Positions 1-5,764 of a stretch of 6,525 nt of DNA are shown piece by piece. The first letter of the stretch is position 1. Every line of letters begins with the position of its first letter. The position numbers and the translations under genes were made by a program. The stretch covers positions 1 to 6,525 of the forward strand of contig CAJQRR010000034.1 of the NCBI GenBank assembly GCA_905612385.1, in the 5' to 3' direction. The notes beneath the pieces were generated by a model. That model was not told the DNA's origin. It saw only the letters and a list, made by a program, of their open reading frames with translations, and did not search any database. Origin of the DNA: an uncultured Candidatus Pelagibacter sp. (GTDB taxonomy: Bacteria; Pseudomonadota; Alphaproteobacteria; Pelagibacterales; Pelagibacteraceae).

Positions 1-375
1 TCCTAAAAAACCTTTAATTTGATCTTTAAAATATTTAAATTGATTTAAGGAGAGCCATGCACCCATACTCGAGCCAACTAAGATAAATTTATTTTTTTTA
101 ACTATTTTTTTAATTACTGTTTCAACTTCTTTTGACCATTGAGTGATATTTCCCTTGGTAAATTTTCCTGAGGACTTTCCATGACCAGAATATTCGAGAG
201 CAAGAAAGCCAAGTTTATTTTTTTTAGCAAATTTTAATATGGCCTGAGGTTTTTCACCTTCAATACTTGACATAAAACCATGTAAAAAAACAATATAGAG
301 ATTATCCTTATATTCTTTACTTAAGTATCTTATTTCCTTGTTATTAAGGACCCTAATGTATTTAAATTTATTCAT
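1..375 (-). CDS. Alpha/beta-hydrolase, N-terminal 125 codons (cut by window edge)
   Basis: The minus strand is open from an ATG at 375-373 to the left edge, giving 125 codons with no stop. The protein shows the front half of an alpha/beta-hydrolase fold: LHGF at residues 31-34 (oxyanion-hole type HG motif after a hydrophobic strand), LEYSGHGKSSG at 60-70 (the turn typical of serine hydrolases) and VGSSMGAW at 100-107, a GxSxG nucleophile elbow with Ser103 as the expected nucleophile. The catalytic acid and histidine would lie beyond the window. The arrangement resembles small acyl-esterase/thioesterase-like hydrolases, but the substrate cannot be told from this half. There is no signal peptide, so it is probably cytoplasmic. 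It is transcribed away from the glycosyltransferase across a 42-nt gap. The start is the only ATG giving a normal N-terminus before the fold. Fold assignment is secure; function is not. Confidence 0.88.
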   Translation of the reverse strand, partial: MNKFKYIRVLNNKEIRYLSKEYKDNLYIVFLHGFMSSIEGEKPQAILKFAKKNKLGFLALEYSGHGKSSGKFTKGNITQWSKEVETVIKKIVKKNKFILVGSSMGAWLSLNQFKYFKDQIKGFLG

Positions 376-417
376 ATGAGTTTATTAGAATTAATTCTTA
401 ATATATAGTTCTATCAA
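376..417. promoter_or_regulatory. Divergent promoter region between hydrolase and glycosyltransferase
   Basis: These 42 nt are the only noncoding DNA between two divergently transcribed genes, so both promoters should lie here or just inside the genes. Reading plus, TATAGT at 404-409 is a 5/6 match to a sigma-70 -10 box, but the hexamer 17 nt upstream (TTTATT, 381-386) is a poor -35. It would put transcription start almost on the ATG at 418, giving a leaderless or near-leaderless message. Reading minus, TTGATA (417-412) is a 5/6 match to a -35, followed after 16 nt by ATTAAT (395-390), a 4/6 -10. Such AT-rich DNA makes chance matches likely, so exact boxes are uncertain. No Shine-Dalgarno sequence is visible for either gene. 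Confidence 0.35.
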
Positions 418-1572
418 ATGTCTTCAGAATTAAAAGTATTGCAAGTAATTCCTAAACTTGGATATGGAGGTGCAGAAACAGGCTGTTATGATCTTGCACA
501 CTATTTACCAGAAAATAATTGTAGTTCTTATATAGTGACTAGTGGAGGAGAATTATTAAAATTTATTGATAGAAAAAAAGTAAAATTAATAAAACTTCCA
601 GTCCACAGTAAAAATCCATTTTTAATGTTCTTTAATTCAATAGCATTGATTTTTATTATTTTGCTAAATAATATATCTATCGTTCATGCAAGAAGTCGCG
701 CTCCCGCTTGGTCTTGTTTGATCGCAACAAAAATTACAAGAAGAAGGTTTGTTACAACTTTTCATGGAACTTATAATTTTAAAAATCCATTTAAAAAATT
801 TTACAATTCAGTAATGGTTAGATCAGATTTAATAATAGCTGGATCAAATTTTATTTTTTCACATATTAATCAAAATTATCCAAAATATTTAAATTTAAAA
901 AAAAAATTTTTAGTGATTTTTAGAGGTATTAATGTTGATTATTTTGATTCATCAACAACCTTAGATAGTGAAGAAAACAGACTTATTTTAGATTGGGAGG
1001 TTGATAAAAATAAAAAAATGATTTTGATGCCTGGCCGTTTAACCTCATGGAAAGGACAAGAGACATTTATTGAAGCATTAAATCTTGTTAATAAAGAATT
1101 AGGATACGAATCTTTCAATGCTGTTATTTTGGGTAGTGATCAAGGAAGAGATATTTATACAAAAAAAATTAAAAGATTGGTTGAACAATATAGATTAACT
1201 AGTCAGTTAAAATTTATAGAACATTGTAAAGATATGCCACTAGCCTATAAAATATCAGATATTGTTGTTTCAGCCTCAGTAGAGCCAGAAGCTTTTGGAA
1301 GAATAGCAGTTGAAGCTCAATCAATGGAAAAACCAATAATAGCAAGTGATATTGGGGGATCTAATGAAACTATTGTTGATAATATGACGGGTTTTTTATT
1401 TCAGTCTGGTAATGCGGAAGCTTTGAGCAAAAAAATAGTAGAAGTCTTACAATTAGATGAATCTAGATTGAGATCTATTGGTATAGAAGGTAGAAAAAAT
1501 ATAATTAAAAAGTTTAATGTTGAAAAAATGTGTTTTTCTACATATTCAGAGTACAAAAAATTATTAAATTAA
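418..1572 (+). CDS. GT4-family (GT-B fold) glycosyltransferase
   Basis: This 384-residue protein has the length and two-domain layout of GT4 retaining glycosyltransferases, which move a sugar from a nucleotide-sugar donor onto a lipid-linked or polysaccharide acceptor. The N-terminal acceptor domain opens with LQVIPKLGYGGAE (8-20), the glycine-rich loop of the family. A hydrophobic stretch at about 68-84 suggests membrane-surface contact. TTFHGTYN (113-120) and AGSNF (141-145) are typical GT4 motifs. The donor domain begins near 200 with MPGRLTSWKGQE (204-215). It carries an EX7E element, E291 to E299 in EPEAFGRIAVE, followed by DIGGSNE (311-317), which normally binds the donor nucleotide-sugar. 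The likely role is lipopolysaccharide or other envelope glycan synthesis, but donor and acceptor are unknown. It heads the gene train, and its stop directly abuts the thrS start, implying cotranscription. No Shine-Dalgarno sequence precedes the ATG; the next in-frame ATG (residue 70) would remove the GGAE loop. Confidence 0.9.
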   Translation: MSSELKVLQVIPKLGYGGAETGCYDLAHYLPENNCSSYIVTSGGELLKFIDRKKVKLIKLPVHSKNPFLMFFNSIALIFIILLNNISIVHARSRAPAWSCLIATKITRRRFVTTFHGTYNFKNPFKKFYNSVMVRSDLIIAGSNFIFSHINQNYPKYLNLKKKFLVIFRGINVDYFDSSTTLDSEENRLILDWEVDKNKKMILMPGRLTSWKGQETFIEALNLVNKELGYESFNAVILGSDQGRDIYTKKIKRLVEQYRLTSQLKFIEHCKDMPLAYKISDIVVSASVEPEAFGRIAVEAQSMEKPIIASDIGGSNETIVDNMTGFLFQSGNAEALSKKIVEVLQLDESRLRSIGIEGRKNIIKKFNVEKMCFSTYSEYKKLLN

Positions 1573-3489
1573 ATGCCGTTAATTACATTACCAGATGGAA
1601 ACAGTATTGAATTTCCAAACAAAGTAACAGGGTTAGAGGTTGCGGAAAAGATTAGTAAATCTTTATCAAAGCAAGCTTTGATTATGAGCATTGATGGAGA
1701 ACTAAAGGATTTATTTTCTATTATTGAAAAAGACTGTTCAATAAAAATTTTTACATCTAGAGATCAAGAAGGACTTGATGCAATTAGACATGATACTACG
1801 CACATTATGGCAATGGCGGTTCAAAAAATATTCCCTGGAACCAAATTAGCTATTGGTCCAGCAATCAAAGATGGGTTTTATTATGATTTTTACAGAGAGG
1901 ATCCCTTTACACCAAAGGATTTGGAAAAAATAGAAATAGCAATGAAGGAAATTGTAGAAAAAGATGAAATCACTCGTAGAGAAGTTTGGGAAAGAGACAA
2001 AACTAAGGATCACTATAGTAAATTAGGTGAAAAATATAAAGTTGAACTTGTAGATATGATTCCTGAAGGAAATGAAGTTTCAATTTATTATCATGGTAAA
2101 TGGTACGATCTTTGCCGAGGACCTCACTTACTATCTACAGGCAAGATTGGTAAGCACTTTAAACTTACAAAAGTTGCTGGTGCTTATTGGAGAGGTGATT
2201 CTAACAATGAAATGCTACAAAGAATCTATGGAACGTGCTGGCCATCACAAAAAGAACTAGATGATTATTTAAAAAGAATAGAAGAAGCAGAAAAAAGAGA
2301 TCATAGAAAACTTGGTAAAGAAATGGATTTATTTCATTTTAGAGAAGAAAGTCCAGGATCAGTTTTTTGGCATGAAAAGGGCTGGAAACTATTTCAAAAG
2401 TTAGTTGCTTATATGAGAGACAGACAAAATAAAGCAGGCTACAAAGAAGTAAATACTCCTGAAATTTTAGATAGAGCCCTATGGGAGAAGTCTGGTCATT
2501 GGGAAAAATATGGTGAGCATATGTATACCTCCAAAACACCTGATGAAAAAATATTTGCAATTAAACCAATGAATTGTCCAGGACATGTTCAGGTATTTAA
2601 TCAAGGTTTAAAAAGTTATAGAGATCTTCCACTAAGAATTTCAGAGTTTGGAAAAGTGCATAGGTATGAGCCTTCAGGAGCATTACATGGATTGTTAAGA
2701 GTTAGAGCATTTACTCAAGATGATGCTCATATTTTTTGTACAGAAGATCAAATTACGGAAGAGTGTTTAATTGTTACGAATTTAATTTTAGATATTTATA
2801 AAGATCTTGGTTTTGAAAATGTAATACTAAAATATTCAGATAGACCAGATTTAAGAGTTGGTGATGATAATGTTTGGGACAAAGCTGAAAAAGCTTTGTT
2901 AGATGCCGTTAAAGCTTCAAAACTTGAATATACAATTAACAAAGGTGAAGGGGCCTTTTATGGTCCAAAAATTGAATTTGTTTTAAGAGATGCAATTGGC
3001 AGAGATTGGCAATGTGGAACTTTACAAGTAGACTTAAATTTACCGGGAAGATTAGAAGCATCCTTTGTTGACAGTGATGGAACTAAAAAAGTTCCAGTAA
3101 TGCTTCATAGAGCATTATTTGGTTCACTAGAAAGATTTATAGGAATACTTATAGAAAACTATGCAGGAAAATTTCCATTTTGGATTGCTCCTTTGCAGGT
3201 AGTTGTAATCCCTATTTCAGAAGAGTTTGATGCTTATGCAAAAGAGGTTAACAAAAAAATTAATAATACAGGCATTAATTCTGAAGTTGATTTAAAAAAT
3301 CATAATTTAAATTATAAAATTAGAGAACATTCTTTATCCAAGATACCACTTTTGTTAATTTGTGGTAAAAAAGAAGTTGACAGTAACTCTGTAACGATTA
3401 GAAGATTAGATACTAACAAACAAGAAAATATGGAACTAAACTTATTCTTAAAGAAATTCTCAGCTTTAAACAAAGCACCCTCAAACTAA
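1573..3489 (+). CDS. thrS: Threonyl-tRNA synthetase
   Basis: This class II synthetase attaches threonine to tRNA-Thr in the cytoplasm using ATP. The 638 residues match full bacterial length and the domain order is complete. A TGS domain spans about 1-62. The editing domain (about 65-230) has HDTTH (H73, H77) and CRGPH (C181, H185), the four residues that in E. coli ThrRS clear mischarged Ser-tRNA-Thr. The catalytic core (about 245-535) has MNCPGH with Cys335, plus His386 and His512, matching the three zinc ligands that recognise threonine. Motif 2 arginine is R364 in KVHRYE, and motif 3 lies in HRALFGSLERF with R521. The anticodon-binding domain runs from about 538 to the end. The ATG immediately follows the glycosyltransferase stop, with no spacer and no Shine-Dalgarno sequence, so translation probably depends on the upstream gene. 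There is no room for the tRNA-mimic leader that controls E. coli thrS. Confidence 0.98.
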   Translation: MPLITLPDGNSIEFPNKVTGLEVAEKISKSLSKQALIMSIDGELKDLFSIIEKDCSIKIFTSRDQEGLDAIRHDTTHIMAMAVQKIFPGTKLAIGPAIKDGFYYDFYREDPFTPKDLEKIEIAMKEIVEKDEITRREVWERDKTKDHYSKLGEKYKVELVDMIPEGNEVSIYYHGKWYDLCRGPHLLSTGKIGKHFKLTKVAGAYWRGDSNNEMLQRIYGTCWPSQKELDDYLKRIEEAEKRDHRKLGKEMDLFHFREESPGSVFWHEKGWKLFQKLVAYMRDRQNKAGYKEVNTPEILDRALWEKSGHWEKYGEHMYTSKTPDEKIFAIKPMNCPGHVQVFNQGLKSYRDLPLRISEFGKVHRYEPSGALHGLLRVRAFTQDDAHIFCTEDQITEECLIVTNLILDIYKDLGFENVILKYSDRPDLRVGDDNVWDKAEKALLDAVKASKLEYTINKGEGAFYGPKIEFVLRDAIGRDWQCGTLQVDLNLPGRLEASFVDSDGTKKVPVMLHRALFGSLERFIGILIENYAGKFPFWIAPLQVVVIPISEEFDAYAKEVNKKINNTGINSEVDLKNHNLNYKIREHSLSKIPLLLICGKKEVDSNSVTIRRLDTNKQENMELNLFLKKFSALNKAPSN

Positions 3490-4035
3490 GTGGCAGATTT
3501 TAAAGGAAATTACTTTCAAAGAAGAACCAAAGATAGAGGGCCTAAGTCTAACAATAGGATCACCGCACCAGAGGTCCAGGTTATTGGAAGTGATGGTGAT
3601 AATATAGGAATATTAAATACTAATGAAGCCATATCGATGGCTAAAGAGCAAGGTTTAGATCTAATTGAGATAGCTCCTAATGCAAAACCACCCGTATGTA
3701 AAATCATTGATATGGGTAAATTTAAGTATGATGCTCAAAAAAAAGCAAATGTTGCAAAAAAGAAACAAAAAATAGTTTTATTAAAAGAAATAAAAATGAG
3801 ACCAGTTACAGAAACACATGACTATGATTTTAAAGTTAAAAATGCTAAAAAATTTATTGGAAAAGGTGACAAAGTAAAATTTACCATAAGATTCAAAGGT
3901 AGGGAATTACAACACTCCCACCTAGGTAGAGAGTTGATGGACAAAATAAAAGTCGATATGCAAGATATTGGTAAAGTTGAACTACACCCAAAGTTTGATG
4001 GGAAGCAAATGATCATGGTTATTCAGCCTTTATAA
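3490..4035 (+). CDS. infC: Translation initiation factor IF3, GTG start
   Basis: IF3 binds the 30S subunit, keeps it apart from 50S, and checks the start codon and initiator tRNA. The 181-residue product has the standard N-domain (about 20-80), a basic helical linker around 76-94 containing GKFKYDAQKKAN (the IF3 signature region), and the C-domain (about 97-181) with EIKMRP, DYDFKVKNA, FRFKGRE-like FTIRFKGRE and the closing QMIMVIQPL. The start is GTG at 3490, directly after the thrS TAA. No ATG or TTG lies between it and conserved RGPKSNNRI (16-24), so GTG is the only ordinary start that keeps the whole N-domain. E. coli and many relatives use AUU here, which lets IF3 repress its own message; GTG suggests that particular control is absent. 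No Shine-Dalgarno sequence precedes it; coupling to thrS translation is likely. Confidence 0.97.
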   Translation: MADFKGNYFQRRTKDRGPKSNNRITAPEVQVIGSDGDNIGILNTNEAISMAKEQGLDLIEIAPNAKPPVCKIIDMGKFKYDAQKKANVAKKKQKIVLLKEIKMRPVTETHDYDFKVKNAKKFIGKGDKVKFTIRFKGRELQHSHLGRELMDKIKVDMQDIGKVELHPKFDGKQMIMVIQPL

Positions 4036-4039
4036 GGCT
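4025..4039 (+). other. Hairpin across the infC stop codon
   Basis: AGCCTT (4025-4030) and AAGGCT (4034-4039) form a perfect 6-bp stem with loop TAT. The infC stop TAA (4033-4035) sits at the loop and the start of the right arm. There is no T-run after it (the next bases are TAATAGAGG), so it does not look like an intrinsic terminator, which fits continued transcription into rpmI. It could protect or pace the message, or be part of an operator for the downstream ribosomal protein genes. The pairing is directly visible; the role is unknown. Confidence 0.5.
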
Positions 4040-4040
4040 T

Positions 4041-4061
4041 AATAGAGGTTGTAAATCTATT
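4041..4061 (+). other. Second small hairpin in the infC-rpmI gap
   Basis: AATAGA (4041-4046) pairs with TCTATT (4056-4061) around a 9-nt loop, GGTTGTAAA. The stem is AT-rich and weak on its own, but it lies one base after the preceding hairpin, so the two could stack. The loop segment GTTGTAA (4048-4054) is perfectly complementary to TTACAAC at 3907-3913 inside infC, allowing a long-range pseudoknot. See the finding on an L20-type operator. This is sequence complementarity only; no structure has been computed. Confidence 0.35.
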
Positions 4062-4077
4062 CCAATATTTGTATAAG
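4049..4077 (+). promoter_or_regulatory. Candidate internal promoter for rpmI-rplT
   Basis: TTGTAA (4049-4054) and TATAAG (4072-4077) are separated by exactly 17 nt, the ideal sigma-70 spacing. They match the -35 and -10 consensus at 4/6 and 5/6 positions. Transcription would start near 4083-4085, only about 5 nt before the rpmI ATG at 4089, giving a near-leaderless message. It lies in the largest gap of the plus-strand train, where an extra promoter for the abundantly needed ribosomal proteins would make sense. In such AT-rich DNA a chance match is possible. Confidence 0.45.
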
Positions 4078-4088
4078 TCCGCAGAATT

Positions 4089-4295
4089 ATGCCAAAATTA
4101 AAAACTAAAAGTTCAGCAAAGAAAAGATTTAAGATCTCAGCTACAGGCAAGGTTATGATGGCTCAGGCTGGAAAGAGACACGGCATGATTAAAAGAACAA
4201 ATTCACAAATCAGAAAATTAAGAGGCACAACTGCTATGTCAAAACAAGACGGCAAAATAGTTAAATCATACATGCCTTACAGTTTAAGAGGATAA
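4089..4295 (+). CDS. rpmI: 50S ribosomal protein L35 (bL35)
   Basis: This small, very basic protein of the large ribosomal subunit binds 23S rRNA. The 68 residues begin [15 protein letters not shown], the hallmark L35 N-terminus, followed by ATGKV (18-22), [11 protein letters not shown] (27-37) and the C-terminal YMPYSLRG. Length is slightly above the usual 64-66. The ATG at 4089 gives exactly the family N-terminus. No Shine-Dalgarno sequence is apparent in the upstream GCAGAATT. It follows infC after 53 nt and precedes rplT by one nucleotide, the arrangement known across bacteria. In E. coli L20 represses translation of rpmI and, through coupling, its own gene; whether that holds here is not shown by the sequence. 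Confidence 0.97.
   Translation: MPKLKTKSSAKKRFKISATGKVMMAQAGKRHGMIKRTNSQIRKLRGTTAMSKQDGKIVKSYMPYSLRG
4287..4292 (+). promoter_or_regulatory. Shine-Dalgarno sequence for rplT
   Basis: AGAGGA, formed by the last two sense codons of rpmI, lies 4 nt upstream of the rplT ATG at 4297. The spacing is short but usable. It is one of only two clear Shine-Dalgarno sequences in the window, so L20 may initiate independently as well as by coupling from L35. Confidence 0.6.
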
Positions 4296-4296
4296 A

Positions 4297-4653
4297 ATGG
4301 CTAGAGTAAAAAGAGGTGTAACAAGTCACGCTAAACATAAAAAAGTTTTAAAAGCTGTCAAAGGTCAATGGGGCAGAAGAAAAAATACTATAAGAGTTGC
4401 AAAGCAAGCCATGGAAAAAGCTATGCAATATGCTTATAGAGACCGTAGAACTAAAAAAAGAGAATTCAAATCTTTATGGATACAAAGGATTAATGCAGGT
4501 GTTAGATCTGAAGGATTAACTTATTCTAAATTTATTAATGGCTTAACTAAATGTGGAATTAAGTTAGATAGAAAAATACTAGCTGAAATAGCATACGATA
4601 GCCCAGAAGCCTTTAAAACGATCGTTCAAAAAGCTCAATCGGCACTAAATTAA
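4297..4653 (+). CDS. rplT: 50S ribosomal protein L20 (bL20)
   Basis: L20 binds 23S rRNA early and is needed for the first steps of 50S assembly. The 118-residue product has the normal length and all family landmarks: [16 protein letters not shown] at the N-terminus, [10 protein letters not shown] (22-31) in the long basic N-terminal arm, [18 protein letters not shown] (45-62) and RINAG (64-68), then the globular C-domain with [11 protein letters not shown] (73-83). In other bacteria the C-domain also recognises the operator in the L35/L20 message. The ATG follows the rpmI stop after one nucleotide with an upstream AGAGGA, so the two are certainly cotranscribed. The stop at 4651-4653 is followed by the 43-nt gap containing alternative hairpins before pheS. 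Confidence 0.98.
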   Translation: MARVKRGVTSHAKHKKVLKAVKGQWGRRKNTIRVAKQAMEKAMQYAYRDRRTKKREFKSLWIQRINAGVRSEGLTYSKFINGLTKCGIKLDRKILAEIAYDSPEAFKTIVQKAQSALN

Positions 4654-4684
4654 TCTTCACTATTGTTTTTCTTCGGTGAAGAAA
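4654..4684 (+). promoter_or_regulatory. Two mutually exclusive hairpins upstream of pheS (candidate attenuator)
   Basis: TCTTCAC (4654-4660) can pair with GTGAAGA (4676-4682), a 7-bp stem with a 15-nt loop. Alternatively TTTCTTC (4668-4674) pairs with GAAGAAA (4678-4684), a 7-bp stem with loop GGT. Both use the same right arm, so only one can form at a time. The left arm of the second is largely made of Phe-type codons TTC TTC in the frame of a short leader reading frame. Neither stem is followed by a T-run, so classical intrinsic termination is not supported; translational control or a plain intergenic stem are alternatives. The complementarity is seen; the switching role is inferred. Confidence 0.4.
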
Positions 4685-4704
4685 TAATCTCTCAATATGT
4701 CTGA
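4663..4704 (+). CDS. Possible Phe-rich leader peptide before pheS
   Basis: A TTG at 4663 opens a 13-codon frame reading [13 protein letters not shown] and stopping with TGA at 4702-4704, just inside pheS. Three consecutive Phe codons (TTT TTC TTC, 4666-4674) occupy the left arm of one of the alternative hairpins. In E. coli the same slot between rplT and pheS holds pheM, a 14-residue Phe-rich leader peptide that controls pheST by attenuation. Here the start would be TTG with no Shine-Dalgarno sequence. The frame is the continuation of the rplT frame three codons after its stop, so a reinitiating ribosome could enter it. T-rich DNA yields Phe codons easily, so this may be chance. Confidence 0.25.
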   Translation: MFFFGEEIISQYV

Positions 4705-5764
4705 TATTAAAAAAATAAAAGATAATTTTCTTTTAAAGTTAAAAGATAATTTAGATTTAAATCAAGTTAATCAAATTAAAACAGAACTATTTGGTAAAAC
4801 TGGGTTAATCAGTTCACAGTTTAAACAGCTTGGAAAATTAGCAGAAGATGAAAGAAAAAAATTTGCATCAGATTTAAACTTAGTCAAAAATGAACTTGAA
4901 AATTTAATTACTACAAAAATTAATGATATTGAAACAAAAGAGATTAACAAAAAGTTAGAAAAAGAAAAAATAGATATAACTTTACCAGAGAGACCTTTTG
5001 TTCAGGGAAAAATTCACCCTGTATCTCAAGTCATAGATGAAGTTTCTTCAATTTTTTCAGAAATTGGTTTTAGTGTAGAAGAAGGACCGGATATCGAGAA
5101 TGAATATAATAATTTTACTGCATTGAATACACCTGATAACCATCCTGCAAGAGATATGCATGATACTTTTTATCTAGATGATGCAAAAGAACTATTATTA
5201 AGAACACATACTTCTCCAGTTCAAATTAGAACAATGCTTAATGATAAACCACCTTTTAAAATAATAGCACCTGGTAGAACATATAGATCTGATAGCGATC
5301 AAACCCATACTCCAATGTTTCATCAAGTTGAAGGATTACATATCGATAAAAATATTAATATGGGGCATTTAAAAGGATGTTTAAATTATTTTATTAAAGA
5401 GTTTTTTGAAGTTGATAAAATTAAAATGAGATTTAGACCTAGTCATTTCCCATTTACAGAGCCATCTGCAGAAGTTGATATTGGTTATGAAATAAAAGAT
5501 GGAAAAATAGTAATTGGGGAAGGTGATAAATGGCTAGAAGTTTTAGGCTGTGGAATGGTTCATCCAAATGTATTAAAAAATGTTAAAGTAAATCCTGATG
5601 AATTTCAAGGTTATGCATTTGGAATAGGAATAGACAGGCTTGCAATGTTAAAATATGGCATTAATGATTTAAGAGCCTTTTTTGATTGCGACTATAGATG
5701 GCTAAATCATTTTGGATTTGATCCTATAGATGTCCCAACAAACTATAGAGGCTTAAGCCGATGA
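4697..5764 (+). CDS. pheS: Phenylalanyl-tRNA synthetase, alpha subunit
   Basis: PheS is the catalytic subunit of the alpha2-beta2 enzyme that charges tRNA-Phe. The 355 residues start with a lysine-rich helical region (about 1-90), the N-terminal coiled coil that contacts tRNA. The class II core follows. Motif 2 lies at 193-216, [18 protein letters not shown] onward; [14 protein letters not shown] (247-260) lines the Phe pocket, and motif 3 is at 305-328 with [14 protein letters not shown] and R314. Ala307 matches E. coli Ala294, the residue that sets amino-acid pocket size, so specificity should be normal. The protein is longer than E. coli PheS (327), partly through a C-terminal tail of about 17 residues after WLNHFGF. 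The ATG at 4697 has no clear Shine-Dalgarno sequence. The gene follows rplT after 43 nt and overlaps pheT by four bases. Confidence 0.98.
   Translation: MSDIKKIKDNFLLKLKDNLDLNQVNQIKTELFGKTGLISSQFKQLGKLAEDERKKFASDLNLVKNELENLITTKINDIETKEINKKLEKEKIDITLPERPFVQGKIHPVSQVIDEVSSIFSEIGFSVEEGPDIENEYNNFTALNTPDNHPARDMHDTFYLDDAKELLLRTHTSPVQIRTMLNDKPPFKIIAPGRTYRSDSDQTHTPMFHQVEGLHIDKNINMGHLKGCLNYFIKEFFEVDKIKMRFRPSHFPFTEPSAEVDIGYEIKDGKIVIGEGDKWLEVLGCGMVHPNVLKNVKVNPDEFQGYAFGIGIDRLAMLKYGINDLRAFFDCDYRWLNHFGFDPIDVPTNYRGLSR
5747..5751 (+). promoter_or_regulatory. Shine-Dalgarno sequence for pheT
   Basis: AGAGG inside the end of pheS lies 9 nt before the pheT ATG at 5761, a good position. With the ATGA stop/start overlap it supports this start and suggests near-equal synthesis of the two subunits of the alpha2-beta2 enzyme. 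Confidence 0.6.

Noticed and set aside
640..670. Transmembrane segment in the glycosyltransferase
   Set aside because: The hydrophobic run at residues 68-84 matches a buried strand/helix region of the GT-B N-domain; GT4 enzymes commonly have such segments without spanning the membrane.
2072..2260. 62-codon plus-strand open frame inside thrS
   Set aside because: It lies wholly within thrS in another frame. The thrS frame there encodes the conserved editing-site CRGPH, and the alternative product resembles no family.
2339..2560. 73-codon minus-strand open frame opposite thrS
   Set aside because: Antisense shadow of the ThrRS catalytic core; no recognisable motif and no start context.
3516..4016. 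Two minus-strand open frames (63 and 64 codons) opposite infC
   Set aside because: Both are antisense shadows of the conserved IF3 N- and C-domains. Their hydrophobic residues simply mirror the AT/Lys-rich sense codons.
4025..4039. Rho-independent terminator after infC
   Set aside because: The 6-bp stem is short and is followed by TAATAGAGG rather than a T-run.
4654..4684. Rho-independent terminator after rplT
   Set aside because: The stems are real but not followed by a T-run, and pheS starts 12 nt later with no promoter match in the gap, so termination here would silence pheST.
4654..4696. A sigma-70 promoter for pheS
   Set aside because: TTGTTT at 4663-4668 is a poor -35, and the hexamer at ideal spacing (AATCTC, 4686-4691) does not resemble a -10 box.
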